From a virus: 42,793 bases of DNA. Position 1 is the first letter of the stretch, and each line of letters opens with the position of its first letter. The position numbers were made by a program, and so were the translations under genes. The DNA lies in IMG/VR virus record IMGVR_UViG_3300028030_000028, positions 1 through 42,793 of that record. The stretch is one strand, 5' to 3'. Shown here one piece after another: positions 1 to 6,737 of the stretch. Under the pieces are notes generated by a model, which saw only the letters and a program-made list of their open reading frames with translations, had not been told where the DNA came from and did not search any database.

Positions 1-54
1 CTGGTATGTTGTTATTCTAACATACGACGGCCATGGGATTTTAGGATTTATCAT
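1..54 (-). CDS. 5' fragment of the 174-aa unknown gene (duplicate of 42599 end)
   Basis: This is the start codon and first 18 codons of the gene that is complete at 42075-42599, present here only because the contig ends repeat. It overlaps the ligase stop at 41 by 14 nt. On a closed circle it is one gene, not two. Confidence 0.8.
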   Translation of the reverse strand, partial: MINPKIPWPSYVRITTYQ

Positions 55-248
55 AGCGGAGTTCTTTAAACACTGGGAATCTTAAGCTGCCATACGGGGT
101 TTCTTCCATGTAAGCAACTTTGACTATTTTACCAACAATCCGATTAGGGTCGGCCCAAAAGGTCTGGCGCTCTTCCATCGAAAAGCCTGAACCTACTTTA
201 ACCTTCTTGCCTTTATAATCGACAACAATTCCACCAAGCATTCCGGCG
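1..248. repeat. Left copy of 248-bp terminal direct repeat
   Basis: The first 248 bases recur as the last 248 bases (42546-42793). One difference is visible: T at 121 against C at 42666. The repeat covers the start of the 174-aa gene and the 3' end of the ligase gene. Either the contig is a circular assembly closed on itself with leftover overlap, or this is a true terminal redundancy. Because the copies end exactly at the contig ends and cut through a gene, assembly overlap is the simpler reading. Confidence 0.95.
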
Positions 249-1111
249 AACAACCCCTGGCCTTCATAAACTTCAAATACCAGGAGGTCTTCGGTTTCCT
301 CCGGCTTAATCTTCATCCAGTCGTAAGATCGTTTCTGAACATACTTATAGTTAAGAGGTTTAACGACCAATCCTTCGAATCCAAAGTCTCGAGTACGATT
401 ATAATAGTGGTCTAACTCGGCCTCATTGCGTATTAACTTATGCGGGATATATTTAACCATAGGATTTATAAACCCTATACGTTTCATAATTTCATACCGC
501 CGACTAAACGGGAATGTAGTTCCGGGAATATCGATAAGGTTAAAGACCACGTTTTCAACTTCAACCTTTGACCGAAGTAATCCCGAGGCCGTATTAAACT
601 CAGCATCGTTAACAGTTAACTCACCATCAAGGTCAAAATCATATGGCTCGTTAAGCAAAGTAAGGACGGATTGTAACTTAGTTAAGCCAGGGATAATATG
701 GCCATTTCGAGTATAAAAAGTTCCTTGATGAAAGATACCTCGAAGCCCGTCGAGCTTGGGTGAAGCTATCAAGGGAAACTCAAGTCGGGAGGCATCTAAA
801 GGTTTAGCCAGCATAACATCATGCTGCGGAATAAGATCCGGATAAACCTGATTGATAGACCTAGCCCCAATACCTAGTTTAAGGTTCTTTTTGAAGACCA
901 GGGTGATATCCCCCTGGTCTAGTTCAATATCAAAATAACTTAGCTCTTTAGCTGCGTTATCTCGTGACCCAAAACGGTTATACGGATTATAAGTTATCTC
1001 AAGTAGCTTAAGGAATAATCCATTGCGGTCACCGAAAAACTTTAATAGTTTTTGTTTTGCCTTCAAACCTCTGGTCTCTCTGATTTGTCGCAGCTTGTTG
1101 CTTGCATACAT
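41..1111 (-). CDS. ATP-dependent DNA ligase (T7 gp1.3-like)
   Basis: Seals nicks in phage DNA using ATP. The 356-aa length is very close to T7 ligase (about 359 aa). Visible nucleotidyltransferase motifs: motif I KLDGLR, with the AMP-accepting lysine at K119; motif III-like DLDGEL; motif IV EGLVVK; motif V DWMKIKP. An OB-fold-type C-terminal domain follows (roughly residues 270-350). The start at 1111 is chosen because AGGAGGA lies 7 nt upstream. It overlaps the VRR-NUC gene by 83 nt. Residue 331 is Lys here and Glu in the partial copy at the right end of the contig. On the circle the next gene is the 174-aa unknown, whose start overlaps this stop. Family assignment is secure; the role in Okazaki fragment joining is inferred from context. 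Confidence 0.95.
   Translation of the reverse strand: MYASNKLRQIRETRGLKAKQKLLKFFGDRNGLFLKLLEITYNPYNRFGSRDNAAKELSYFDIELDQGDITLVFKKNLKLGIGARSINQVYPDLIPQHDVMLAKPLDASRLEFPLIASPKLDGLRGIFHQGTFYTRNGHIIPGLTKLQSVLTLLNEPYDFDLDGELTVNDAEFNTASGLLRSKVEVENVVFNLIDIPGTTFPFSRRYEIMKRIGFINPMVKYIPHKLIRNEAELDHYYNRTRDFGFEGLVVKPLNYKYVQKRSYDWMKIKPEETEDLLVFEVYEGQGLFAGMLGGIVVDYKGKKVKVGSGFSMEERQTFWADPNRIVGKIVKVAYMEETPYGSLRFPVFKELRYDKS
895..920. repeat. Motif-built inverted repeat inside the ligase gene
   Basis: AGACCAGGG (895-903) and CCCTGGTCT (912-920) form a perfect 9-bp stem with an 8-nt loop, inside coding sequence. Both arms are copies of the genome-wide CCTGGT(A/C) motif. Confidence 0.75.
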
Positions 1112-1385
1112 ATAAGTATCCTCCTAATTTTTTTACTCCTGCTTTACCATATACTACGCAGACTTGTATTTCATGTCTAGCTAACTCTCGGTGAATTAAC
1201 CGTTGCAAGGGCGAAGTTTTACCGTCAATCTTTTTGAGTTCTACCGCGTAAACTTTACCTCTAATAAACACTAGTCTATCAGGTATTCCTCGTCGACCAG
1301 GTGACACCCATTTATAAGATATGCCACCTAGTGACCTAATCAATTCCTTAAACTCCTGTTCTACCTCCTTTTCTAATTCAGGCAC
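1029..1385 (-). CDS. VRR-NUC domain nuclease
   Basis: A 118-aa protein with the compact VRR-NUC (PD-(D/E)XK) fold signature: RRGIPD around residues 31-36, then VELKK about 15 residues on, then SPLQ. Phage members of this family are structure-specific nucleases often found beside helicases and polymerases; here it sits between the polymerase cluster and the ligase. The start is GTG at 1385, preceded by GTAGGAGGACC. The domain is complete by about residue 95. The last 25 or so residues are read from sequence that also encodes the ligase N-terminus in another frame (83-nt overlap), so the tail may not be functional. Confidence 0.85.
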   Translation of the reverse strand: MPELEKEVEQEFKELIRSLGGISYKWVSPGRRGIPDRLVFIRGKVYAVELKKIDGKTSPLQRLIHRELARHEIQVCVVYGKAGVKKLGGYLYVCKQQAATNQRDQRFEGKTKTIKVFR

Positions 1386-1394
1386 TTGGTCCTC

Positions 1395-1709
1395 CTACAC
1401 CTTAGAGATTTTGATTAAGTTATCACGAGTTACTTGTAATTGAGAATCTTTAATACTGAGGTCTTTAAATACCGAAACGATAGTCTCTATCATATACCGA
1501 TTAGACACAAAATTCCCGTAGTGGTCAAAACAGCGAATCCACTTTCCTGGATTTTCGGCGGCTATTTCAATAAAGGCCAAGGCCATAAGATACGATCGGC
1601 CAGTCTGACGATTGTTAATATCATCAAGTAACCATTTCACTTCTTCATACCGTATCCGCTGTTCAGGCCTTAAATGATCTATTCGGTATTTTCGTATCTT
1701 TTCTAGCAT
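1395..1709 (-). CDS. Hypothetical protein, 104 aa
   Basis: No family recognised. The protein is charged and soluble-looking, with a basic start (MLEKIRKYRIDHLRPEQR) and a predicted helical body; there is no signal peptide or membrane segment. AGGAGGATAGT lies just before the start. It sits in the tight minus-strand run between an unknown 92-aa gene and the VRR-NUC gene, with only about 10 nt on either side, so it is probably co-transcribed with the replication genes. Confidence 0.75.
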   Translation of the reverse strand: MLEKIRKYRIDHLRPEQRIRYEEVKWLLDDINNRQTGRSYLMALAFIEIAAENPGKWIRCFDHYGNFVSNRYMIETIVSVFKDLSIKDSQLQVTRDNLIKISKV

Positions 1710-1718
1710 ACTATCCTC

Positions 1719-1997
1719 CTATTTAATAAATTCCGTTAGTCTACGACGCCAATGCCAGTTATCTAAATCCGTCATATCTCGAGTATAAGATAACTTCTTA
1801 TATCTACCAAAAATACGATTAGTATATGATATGCGGTTCTTAGTAAGTAGCTCTACCAACAGTAGCTGTAGAACCTTCTCAAGATCAATCTCTTTAGCTA
1901 GGTATTCCAGGGTAAGTCGGAAAGATTTAAGAACTCTTAAGTGACCTCGAACCTCCGCTTGAGTTAACCGTATTTTATTAAGCTCATCGACTATCAT
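1719..1997 (-). CDS. Hypothetical protein, 92 aa
   Basis: No family recognised. A leucine-rich helical N-terminal two thirds is followed by a basic, aromatic C-terminus (WHWRRRL). No membrane segment. The start codon overlaps the stop of the DNA polymerase gene by 4 nt (ATGA), so translation is probably coupled to the polymerase. A small polymerase accessory or DNA-binding role would fit the position, but nothing in the sequence proves it. Confidence 0.75.
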   Translation of the reverse strand: MIVDELNKIRLTQAEVRGHLRVLKSFRLTLEYLAKEIDLEKVLQLLLVELLTKNRISYTNRIFGRYKKLSYTRDMTDLDNWHWRRRLTEFIK

Positions 1998-3946
1998 TTT
2001 CGATACCTCTTACTATAGAAGCCGTCGGCCTTTAACGGAAGATCAATAGCCCAATTAGGTTTCTCACACATAAGTTCTAGCATGAGATCTAGATACTGGT
2101 CTCTTTGTGAGTCATCAGGACCGAGGCATATAAGCTCATCGTGGACTGAGGCTATCATTATTAGATCACTTTGGCATTCAAAAACATTCACCTTAGCATT
2201 GGCTAAGAGATCACGAGCTATAGCCTGAACAATATTCTCAGTTATCCTCCCTGGACTAATTTCTAAGACACTCCATTTCTTAGAATATGGATTTTTACCC
2301 TCATGCTTAGGAGTAAGACCATATTTTCCTTCACCGATAAAAGGATTAGCATACCAGAGGGGACGACCGGACGGTAAGTAAACTCTCAACCAGCCTTGTT
2401 TACAAACAAAAGTACACTTATGACATTTAACCTCTCTCCCTGGATTTTGAATAGCAAAGATAACAGCTCTATGCAGGGTTCGCCACATTTTAGCTACTCT
2501 GGCATATTTGGTTCTAAAAGCTTTAACAGCGCTCTTAGCTTGAGCATAGGTGAGCTTAACATTCCAGTCAGCTGCAGTTTCTATAAATCGATCAACCCCC
2601 ATCATAAAGCCACAACCAAGGATAATGATCTTACCTATGAGTCGCTGATACGCTGCTTGTTTGTCCCCGGCCTTATAGGCTTCAGCAATTTCGTCATAAG
2701 ACCGCTTAAACAAAAAGGACGCCATGTCAACATATTGATTTCGGCCATTAAGAATAGCTTGCATAGCTTCTGTTTCATCGGCTAGCCACATGATTATGAA
2801 GTTCTCAACACTAGTAAAGTCACCCGCGTATACAAGCATACCAGGGGGTGCTTTAATCATTGGTCGAATAAGGGCCTTAGCTACATTTACCGGGTCCTCT
2901 ACTGCCATAAAACGCATGAACTTATTGATCTCTTTTTCGGGATCTTCAACAGAAGCCCTTGGCAGGTTATGTAATTGAAACGCTCGGCCTGACCATCGAC
3001 CAGTGTTAGTACCATGATACATAAGGTTGTCGTGAACATAACCTTTGTGTTCAAGTTGAAGCAATTTATGAAATTTAGCAGTTGACGACCGTCCTAATGT
3101 TTGTCGTAAGATTAGCATCTCGCGAACATTGGCGGGTAACTTAGGATCTTTAAGAAGACGAATAACAGTATTAGCCTGAAGGTTAGGTACTTTAACACCG
3201 TTTAAGGCCATCCAGTCTCTGAGCTTTTGAACTTGTGTTACTTTTGAAAAAGCTCCTCTAGATAACTCCTGGACTCGGTAAGTCATTTCATCAACATAAC
3301 TCGATATGTATTCAAGGATGCGCTCAATTGCTTGAATATCTACTGGGACTCCAGAGTCGTTAATTGTTTGAGTAATCTCCCAGATATACTGTTCATAGTC
3401 AGTTAACTGTTTTTGTGGGAGGCGCGTTAAGAGCTCCTCAGTGGCATAAACATCATCGAGGCAGTACTGACCAAATCTTTCAAGATCTGAAGCAGTAAAA
3501 TCATAAGGACAAACAGGGCGTTGTCCCTGTGAGTTGGGAATACAAATCTTTTTAATGAGGGACTTGCCATCTTTGTTCTTACGATTCAGGCACCCAGTTA
3601 CTTGAGTAGCCTCATCGAGTTTCGGTGGAAGAGTAAAAGTCGTGGCCAAAGCCATAGAGTCAATCATTTGTGATAACTTAAATGGCGGCAAGCCATAACG
3701 CGTTCCTATTATATTCTCAATTCGCCAATCAAATAAAGCGTTGTGAGCAACGAATTTTGATTTGGGATCAAAGAATTCCTCTGGAGGTGGCTCTCCAGGT
3801 TTCCATAAATAGCCCGGGTATTTTTTTCCATATCTTTTCCAGCCCATAAGGACTATATCCGCATCGGGATGCTCAGCATACTTTTTAGTGCCATGAGAAA
3901 TAGGCACGGGGGAATAAGTTTCGTAATCGAGAATTATTATAGGCAT
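1994..3946 (-). CDS. Family A DNA polymerase with 3'-5' exonuclease
   Basis: Replicative polymerase, 650 aa. The N-terminal DEDDy proofreading domain is intact: Exo I D7-x-E9 (LDYET), Exo II N69-x3-D73 (HNALFD), Exo III Y161-x3-D165 (YCLDD). The polymerase domain has motif A around residue 375 (GDFTSVEN), motif B K439-x3-L443 followed by GCGFMMG, and motif C near residue 600 (VHDE). In motif B the position equivalent to E. coli Pol I Phe762 is leucine, a type described from viral family A polymerases. The start at 3946 has GGAG upstream, and its ATG overlaps the stop of a possible small ORF (TAATG). It ends in a 4-nt overlap with the next gene. Confidence 0.96.
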   Translation of the reverse strand: MPIIILDYETYSPVPISHGTKKYAEHPDADIVLMGWKRYGKKYPGYLWKPGEPPPEEFFDPKSKFVAHNALFDWRIENIIGTRYGLPPFKLSQMIDSMALATTFTLPPKLDEATQVTGCLNRKNKDGKSLIKKICIPNSQGQRPVCPYDFTASDLERFGQYCLDDVYATEELLTRLPQKQLTDYEQYIWEITQTINDSGVPVDIQAIERILEYISSYVDEMTYRVQELSRGAFSKVTQVQKLRDWMALNGVKVPNLQANTVIRLLKDPKLPANVREMLILRQTLGRSSTAKFHKLLQLEHKGYVHDNLMYHGTNTGRWSGRAFQLHNLPRASVEDPEKEINKFMRFMAVEDPVNVAKALIRPMIKAPPGMLVYAGDFTSVENFIIMWLADETEAMQAILNGRNQYVDMASFLFKRSYDEIAEAYKAGDKQAAYQRLIGKIIILGCGFMMGVDRFIETAADWNVKLTYAQAKSAVKAFRTKYARVAKMWRTLHRAVIFAIQNPGREVKCHKCTFVCKQGWLRVYLPSGRPLWYANPFIGEGKYGLTPKHEGKNPYSKKWSVLEISPGRITENIVQAIARDLLANAKVNVFECQSDLIMIASVHDELICLGPDDSQRDQYLDLMLELMCEKPNWAIDLPLKADGFYSKRYRK

Positions 3947-4089
3947 TATTGTTCTCCATATAGCATGTATGACTGGTGAACTAAAGATTCAATAAGCTCA
4001 TCAGGTATGCTCCCTGTCTGACTAATAACGATTAAGTTGTAAAGAAGGTGACACTTAACAGAAAACATCATGTAAGCTGAAAGGGGCAT
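3946..4089 (-). CDS. Possible small ORF, 47 aa, upstream of DNA polymerase
   Basis: An open frame starting MPLSAYMMFSVK and ending MLYGEQ, whose stop overlaps the polymerase ATG as TAATG. The polymerase ribosome-binding site lies inside its last codons, an arrangement typical of translational coupling. Against it: no clear Shine-Dalgarno precedes its own ATG, and there is no recognisable domain. It starts just after the motif hairpin at 4097-4126. It fills the otherwise empty 190-bp gap, so it may be a leader peptide, or simply chance. Confidence 0.4.
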   Translation of the reverse strand: MPLSAYMMFSVKCHLLYNLIVISQTGSIPDELIESLVHQSYMLYGEQ

Positions 4090-4096
4090 TGTTTAG

Positions 4097-4126
4097 ACCA
4101 GGGGGAGTTATTAGCCCTCCCCTGGT
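4097..4126. terminator. Motif hairpin after the ssDNA-binding protein gene
   Basis: ACCAGGGGGAG and CCCTCCCCTGGT pair (with a bulge) around TTATTAG, starting 10 nt after the stop of the DUF2815 gene. On the minus strand, the direction of the genes, no T-run follows, so it is not a textbook intrinsic terminator. It may act as an attenuator or a 3'-end stabiliser. It shares its loop with the hairpin at 5988-6016. Confidence 0.55.
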
Positions 4127-4136
4127 TTTTAAGGGT

Positions 4137-4661
4137 TTATTCTTGAGGCTTAAAAGCTGAAAATGCTTCTTCGGGCTTCTGCCGGCCATCGAGGCGCTCA
4201 TCATCGCCGGCAAACATGACGTTGTTAAGCCAACAAGCTACGCCTTTACCGCCTTTGGGATGTGCATACGGGTAGATATTAACATCAACATTGGCGCGAC
4301 AACCTGAGTAAAATACCTCGGCTGGGTCATAAACCGGTTCAACATTTTCATCAACCATACCAGGGCGAGACATACCGGCTGAACAGTTCATAAACATTTT
4401 ACCTTTATAGTGCGCCGGGCGCTCCTCAGATTCGACCAAGGGATCACCGTCACGAAGACAGACAGTAAAGGTAGAAGCTTTAGCTTGTTTAGCTGTAAAC
4501 TTACCTTTTTCAATTCCCTGGGCAATGGCTTTCTCAATAGCCTGCTGAATCCGGCCTACCTGAGGATCTTTCTTGTTCAGAATCACCGTAACACCGAATT
4601 TGTCGTCCTGGTTCGGTTTGGCCAGGAATACCCAGTCCAATCTTACATTTTGCAGAATCAT
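4137..4661 (-). CDS. DUF2815 single-stranded DNA-binding protein
   Basis: A 174-aa DUF2815-family protein, a phage ssDNA-binding/replication accessory family. Family landmarks: N-terminal beta-strand start MILQNVRLDWVFLAKP, then RPAHYKGKMFMNCSAG, DPAEVFYSGCRANVDVN, GKGVACWLNNV and GDDERLDGR near the end. The frame is open further upstream to 4718, but the start at 4661 is preferred: GGAGG sits 7 nt before this ATG and it matches the family N-terminus. It overlaps the 3' tail of the MazG-like gene by 128 nt in another frame. DUF2815 with a DUF2800 nuclease (6738-7895) is a recurrent phage pairing. A hairpin made of the genome-wide motif follows the stop. Confidence 0.9.
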   Translation of the reverse strand: MILQNVRLDWVFLAKPNQDDKFGVTVILNKKDPQVGRIQQAIEKAIAQGIEKGKFTAKQAKASTFTVCLRDGDPLVESEERPAHYKGKMFMNCSAGMSRPGMVDENVEPVYDPAEVFYSGCRANVDVNIYPYAHPKGGKGVACWLNNVMFAGDDERLDGRQKPEEAFSAFKPQE

Positions 4662-4956
4662 TACAATACCTCCGTTCATTGTTTTTAAGAACCCACTCAA
4701 ACTTTTCAAGTAGGTCAAAGATTGAAATATGAAAATGCCGAGCGATATGATGAAGAAAGAAAATTATGTCAACAATCTCTCGGGTTAAATTATCTTTATC
4801 AACCCATTTCTCAGATCGCCAAGGCTTCCAAGAAAATGAGTCAACTAGCTCTGAAACTTCCATGAACAAACCCAAAGCCAATTGGTCAGGCGGATGCCTT
4901 CCCATTTGGTCTTCAAAGTCTGTGATTCGTTCCCAAATCAATGGATCAATCATCAT
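4534..4956 (-). CDS. MazG/dimeric dUTPase-like nucleotide pyrophosphohydrolase
   Basis: Predicted all-alpha NTP pyrophosphatase that would hydrolyse dUTP or another NTP to NMP and pyrophosphate. Metal-binding helices are visible: MEVSELVDSFSWKPW (E-x-x-E) and REIVDIIFFLHHIA (E-x-x-D), and the conserved end KNNERR. The family domain is complete by about residue 96. The remaining roughly 44 residues are read across the start of the DUF2815 gene (128-nt overlap), are low in structure-forming pattern and look like an out-of-frame extension after loss of a stop codon. It overlaps the ThyX stop by 11 nt. With ThyX and DUF5664 it forms a nucleotide-pool cluster; dUTPase activity beside ThyX would supply dUMP. 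Confidence 0.82.
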   Translation of the reverse strand: MMIDPLIWERITDFEDQMGRHPPDQLALGLFMEVSELVDSFSWKPWRSEKWVDKDNLTREIVDIIFFLHHIARHFHISIFDLLEKFEWVLKNNERRYCNDSAKCKIGLGIPGQTEPGRQIRCYGDSEQERSSGRPDSAGY

Positions 4957-5716
4957 TCATCCTTTTGTAAGGTTCACCACAGGTCATCTTACCCTGATTG
5001 CATTTGGTGAACATACATTCAGGACCAATTGCTTTACCAAAAGCAGGCCAGGAGGTCTTCAGAAACTGGTGTAGCCGACTGGCAATATGAATCATCTCAC
5101 CAACATTTCTCAAGCACTCTCTTTGAGCAATAAAGTTAGCTAGCGATCGAGCATTAACTGTCCAAATAATATTTACAGCCGATGCGTTCGGCAAAACCAT
5201 ACGAGCTTCTTCAACCGGCACCATGTCGCATAAAAGTTTGTACGAGGTCAGGGTGGATTTAAGCTGGGCTTTATAAATCTCGGCAGCTGCTCGATCCTCT
5301 ACCGATTCTTCAAGCTGGGCTTCACAATACTGCTTAAGCCGGTCGGACTGTTCAGCTTCGGGAATAATATACCTGGCGATCTTCGGATGCACAACCATGG
5401 GCATATCCCGATAGTCCGCGTAATGCTGACTCGCTGAGGTAAATGACCCAATTCTATGCCTAGTGATCTGGGCCAAAAATGCTCTCGAAACATTCTCTAA
5501 TAAGAACGTCCACGAGATGTGCTCGAGTACACTCGAATGGCCGGCAGTGATCAAGAACCGAATTAAAGCGCGATTCGAGGTCTTTCCGGATTTTACTTCG
5601 TCGAGATCGACTCGTTTCTTTTGAGTCAAGCGACATGCCTGGTGTACCAGAACTCCGGGGCGAAGTGGCCGTTGAATTGTTCGAATATTTACGTCCAGAT
5701 AACTGAGTATCTGCAT
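4946..5716 (-). CDS. thyX: FAD-dependent thymidylate synthase (ThyX)
   Basis: Makes dTMP from dUMP with methylene-tetrahydrofolate and FAD. The 256-aa protein carries the ThyX signature RHR-x7-S as RHRIGSFTSAS, plus VEEARMVLPNA and NARSLANFIAQRE. In the usual signature the S is followed by x-R-Y; here it is QHY, with His in place of the Arg that normally helps hold dUMP. The start at 5716 is chosen over the longer frame to 5743 because GGAGGAAG lies just upstream. The first 257 nt overlap the tail of the DUF5664 gene in another frame. Neighbours are a MazG/dUTPase-like gene and DUF5664, consistent with control of dTTP supply. Confidence 0.92.
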   Translation of the reverse strand: MQILSYLDVNIRTIQRPLRPGVLVHQACRLTQKKRVDLDEVKSGKTSNRALIRFLITAGHSSVLEHISWTFLLENVSRAFLAQITRHRIGSFTSASQHYADYRDMPMVVHPKIARYIIPEAEQSDRLKQYCEAQLEESVEDRAAAEIYKAQLKSTLTSYKLLCDMVPVEEARMVLPNASAVNIIWTVNARSLANFIAQRECLRNVGEMIHIASRLHQFLKTSWPAFGKAIGPECMFTKCNQGKMTCGEPYKRMNDD

Positions 5717-5981
5717 TATCTTCCTCCATAAGGTTAAAAACAAACATCATGTTCGTAGCTAAATGCAGAGCATGATGCAGATGGCCTTCTTTATCTATAA
5801 TGTTACCTTTAAGCAACTCTTGTAAGTGCCGATAAGATGCTTCAAGGTAGTCTTCTGCCGGTACTGTTTTCCAGTCATCAGGCCCATACTTAATAGACCC
5901 AATCAACAGGACCTTGACTAGACCTTCAACGAATATCGGATCAAGTAATCGATAGGGCAGCTTTCCTTTCTTATCCTTCAT
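5460..5981 (-). CDS. DUF5664 (dATP/dGTP diphosphohydrolase N-terminal-like) protein with long overlapping tail
   Basis: Residues 1 to about 88 match the DUF5664 pattern: KLPYRLLDP, LLIGSIKYGPDDWKTVP, YLEASYRHLQELLKGNIIDKEGHLHHALHLATNMMFV. This helical module occurs in phages with nucleotide-pool enzymes and is annotated as related to dATP/dGTP diphosphohydrolases. Residues from about 90 to 173 are read over the first 257 nt of thyX in another frame and are rich in Ser and Arg, unlike the family. The thyX ribosome-binding site is embedded where the domain ends, so the ancestral stop was probably there and was lost. Function is inferred from family and context only. Confidence 0.78.
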   Translation of the reverse strand: MKDKKGKLPYRLLDPIFVEGLVKVLLIGSIKYGPDDWKTVPAEDYLEASYRHLQELLKGNIIDKEGHLHHALHLATNMMFVFNLMEEDNADTQLSGRKYSNNSTATSPRSSGTPGMSLDSKETSRSRRSKIRKDLESRFNSVLDHCRPFECTRAHLVDVLIRECFESIFGPDH

Positions 5982-5987
5982 AGAGAT

Positions 5988-6016
5988 ACCAGGGAGGGTT
6001 ATTAGCCCTCCCTGGT
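5988..6016. terminator. Motif hairpin between acidic protein and DUF5664 genes
   Basis: A perfect 11-bp stem, ACCAGGGAGGG (5988-5998) and CCCTCCCTGGT (6006-6016), with loop TTATTAG. It begins 8 nt after the stop of the acidic-tailed protein gene and ends just before the DUF5664 start at 5981. No T-run follows on the minus strand. Possible attenuator or RNA 3'-end stabiliser. Confidence 0.65.
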
Positions 6017-6024
6017 CTTAAGAA

Positions 6025-6684
6025 TTAGTCCCAGGGATTATCTTCTTCGGTCTCTGCTTCGGCCGGATCAGCCAGCTCTTTGTCCGACTCTTCGTCCGAC
6101 TCTTCGTCCAACTCTTCGTCCAACTCTTCGTCCGACTCTTCGTCCGACTCTTCAGGCTGTTCCAAAGCCTTGGCTTCCTCGTCATCCAGGGCGGCATGCA
6201 GTTCGCTGACATCCTCGCCGATGGCCTCGAGAGTTTCCTCTACCTGACTATGCAGGAAATCAGCCAGAGCATGCTCAGCCAAGGCAACACCGTGACGCAG
6301 ACGGGACTCTTCAGAGACATTATCGCCTTCCAAGACATTCTCCCAACGACCAAGAGCAGCAACTGCTCGCCGCAGACGTTTACGGGCCAAACGAAGTTTG
6401 TTAAGCGGCGTGCGGACTTTGCCAGCGGAGGACGTGGTTTTCCGATGAGCTTCAATATAGGCCAAGGCATCATCCATGGTCATAACCTTGAACAGGCGTT
6501 TACCGGATTCTTCATCCAGAACTTCAACCGGATAAATCTCAGCGCCGGTAAACTTGGCCGCCGATCGCATACCAGAGAGATACGATGCCATTACTGTGGG
6601 TTTCACGCCAACCTCTTTCAGAATTTCATCGCGAGTGTAGGTGCCTTCCTTAATCATGTTTACAACTTGTTCTTCTTTTGTCAT
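6025..6684 (-). CDS. HTH-like protein with repetitive acidic C-terminal tail
   Basis: A 219-aa protein. Residues 1 to about 40 look like a helix-turn-helix (TRDEILKEVGVKPTVMASYLSG). A basic, helical middle follows (KLRLARKRLRRAVAALGRW, about 98-116). The last 45 or so residues are a strongly acidic run of DEES/DEEL units ending EEDNPWD. A basic body plus an acidic tail ending near an aromatic residue recalls phage ssDNA-binding proteins such as T7 gp2.5, where the tail contacts replication partners, but I see no sequence homology. The start has GGAGGAACC upstream. Its high expression might explain the hairpin after its stop. Best described as a DNA-binding protein of unknown function. Confidence 0.8.
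   Translation of the reverse strand: MTKEEQVVNMIKEGTYTRDEILKEVGVKPTVMASYLSGMRSAAKFTGAEIYPVEVLDEESGKRLFKVMTMDDALAYIEAHRKTTSSAGKVRTPLNKLRLARKRLRRAVAALGRWENVLEGDNVSEESRLRHGVALAEHALADFLHSQVEETLEAIGEDVSELHAALDDEEAKALEQPEESDEESDEELDEELDEESDEESDKELADPAEAETEEDNPWD
6079..6152. repeat. 12-bp tandem repeat coding the acidic tail
   Basis: About six near-identical units of GACTCTTCGTCC or AACTCTTCGTCC on the plus strand, read on the minus strand as DEES/DEEL. The units differ mainly at one base (C/T of the coding strand), the pattern expected of recent slippage expansion. Confidence 0.85.
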
Positions 6685-6737
6685 TTTGGTTCCTCCGTAA
6701 TGACTTGTTATGGGGTTAGGTTACTACATACTACTTA

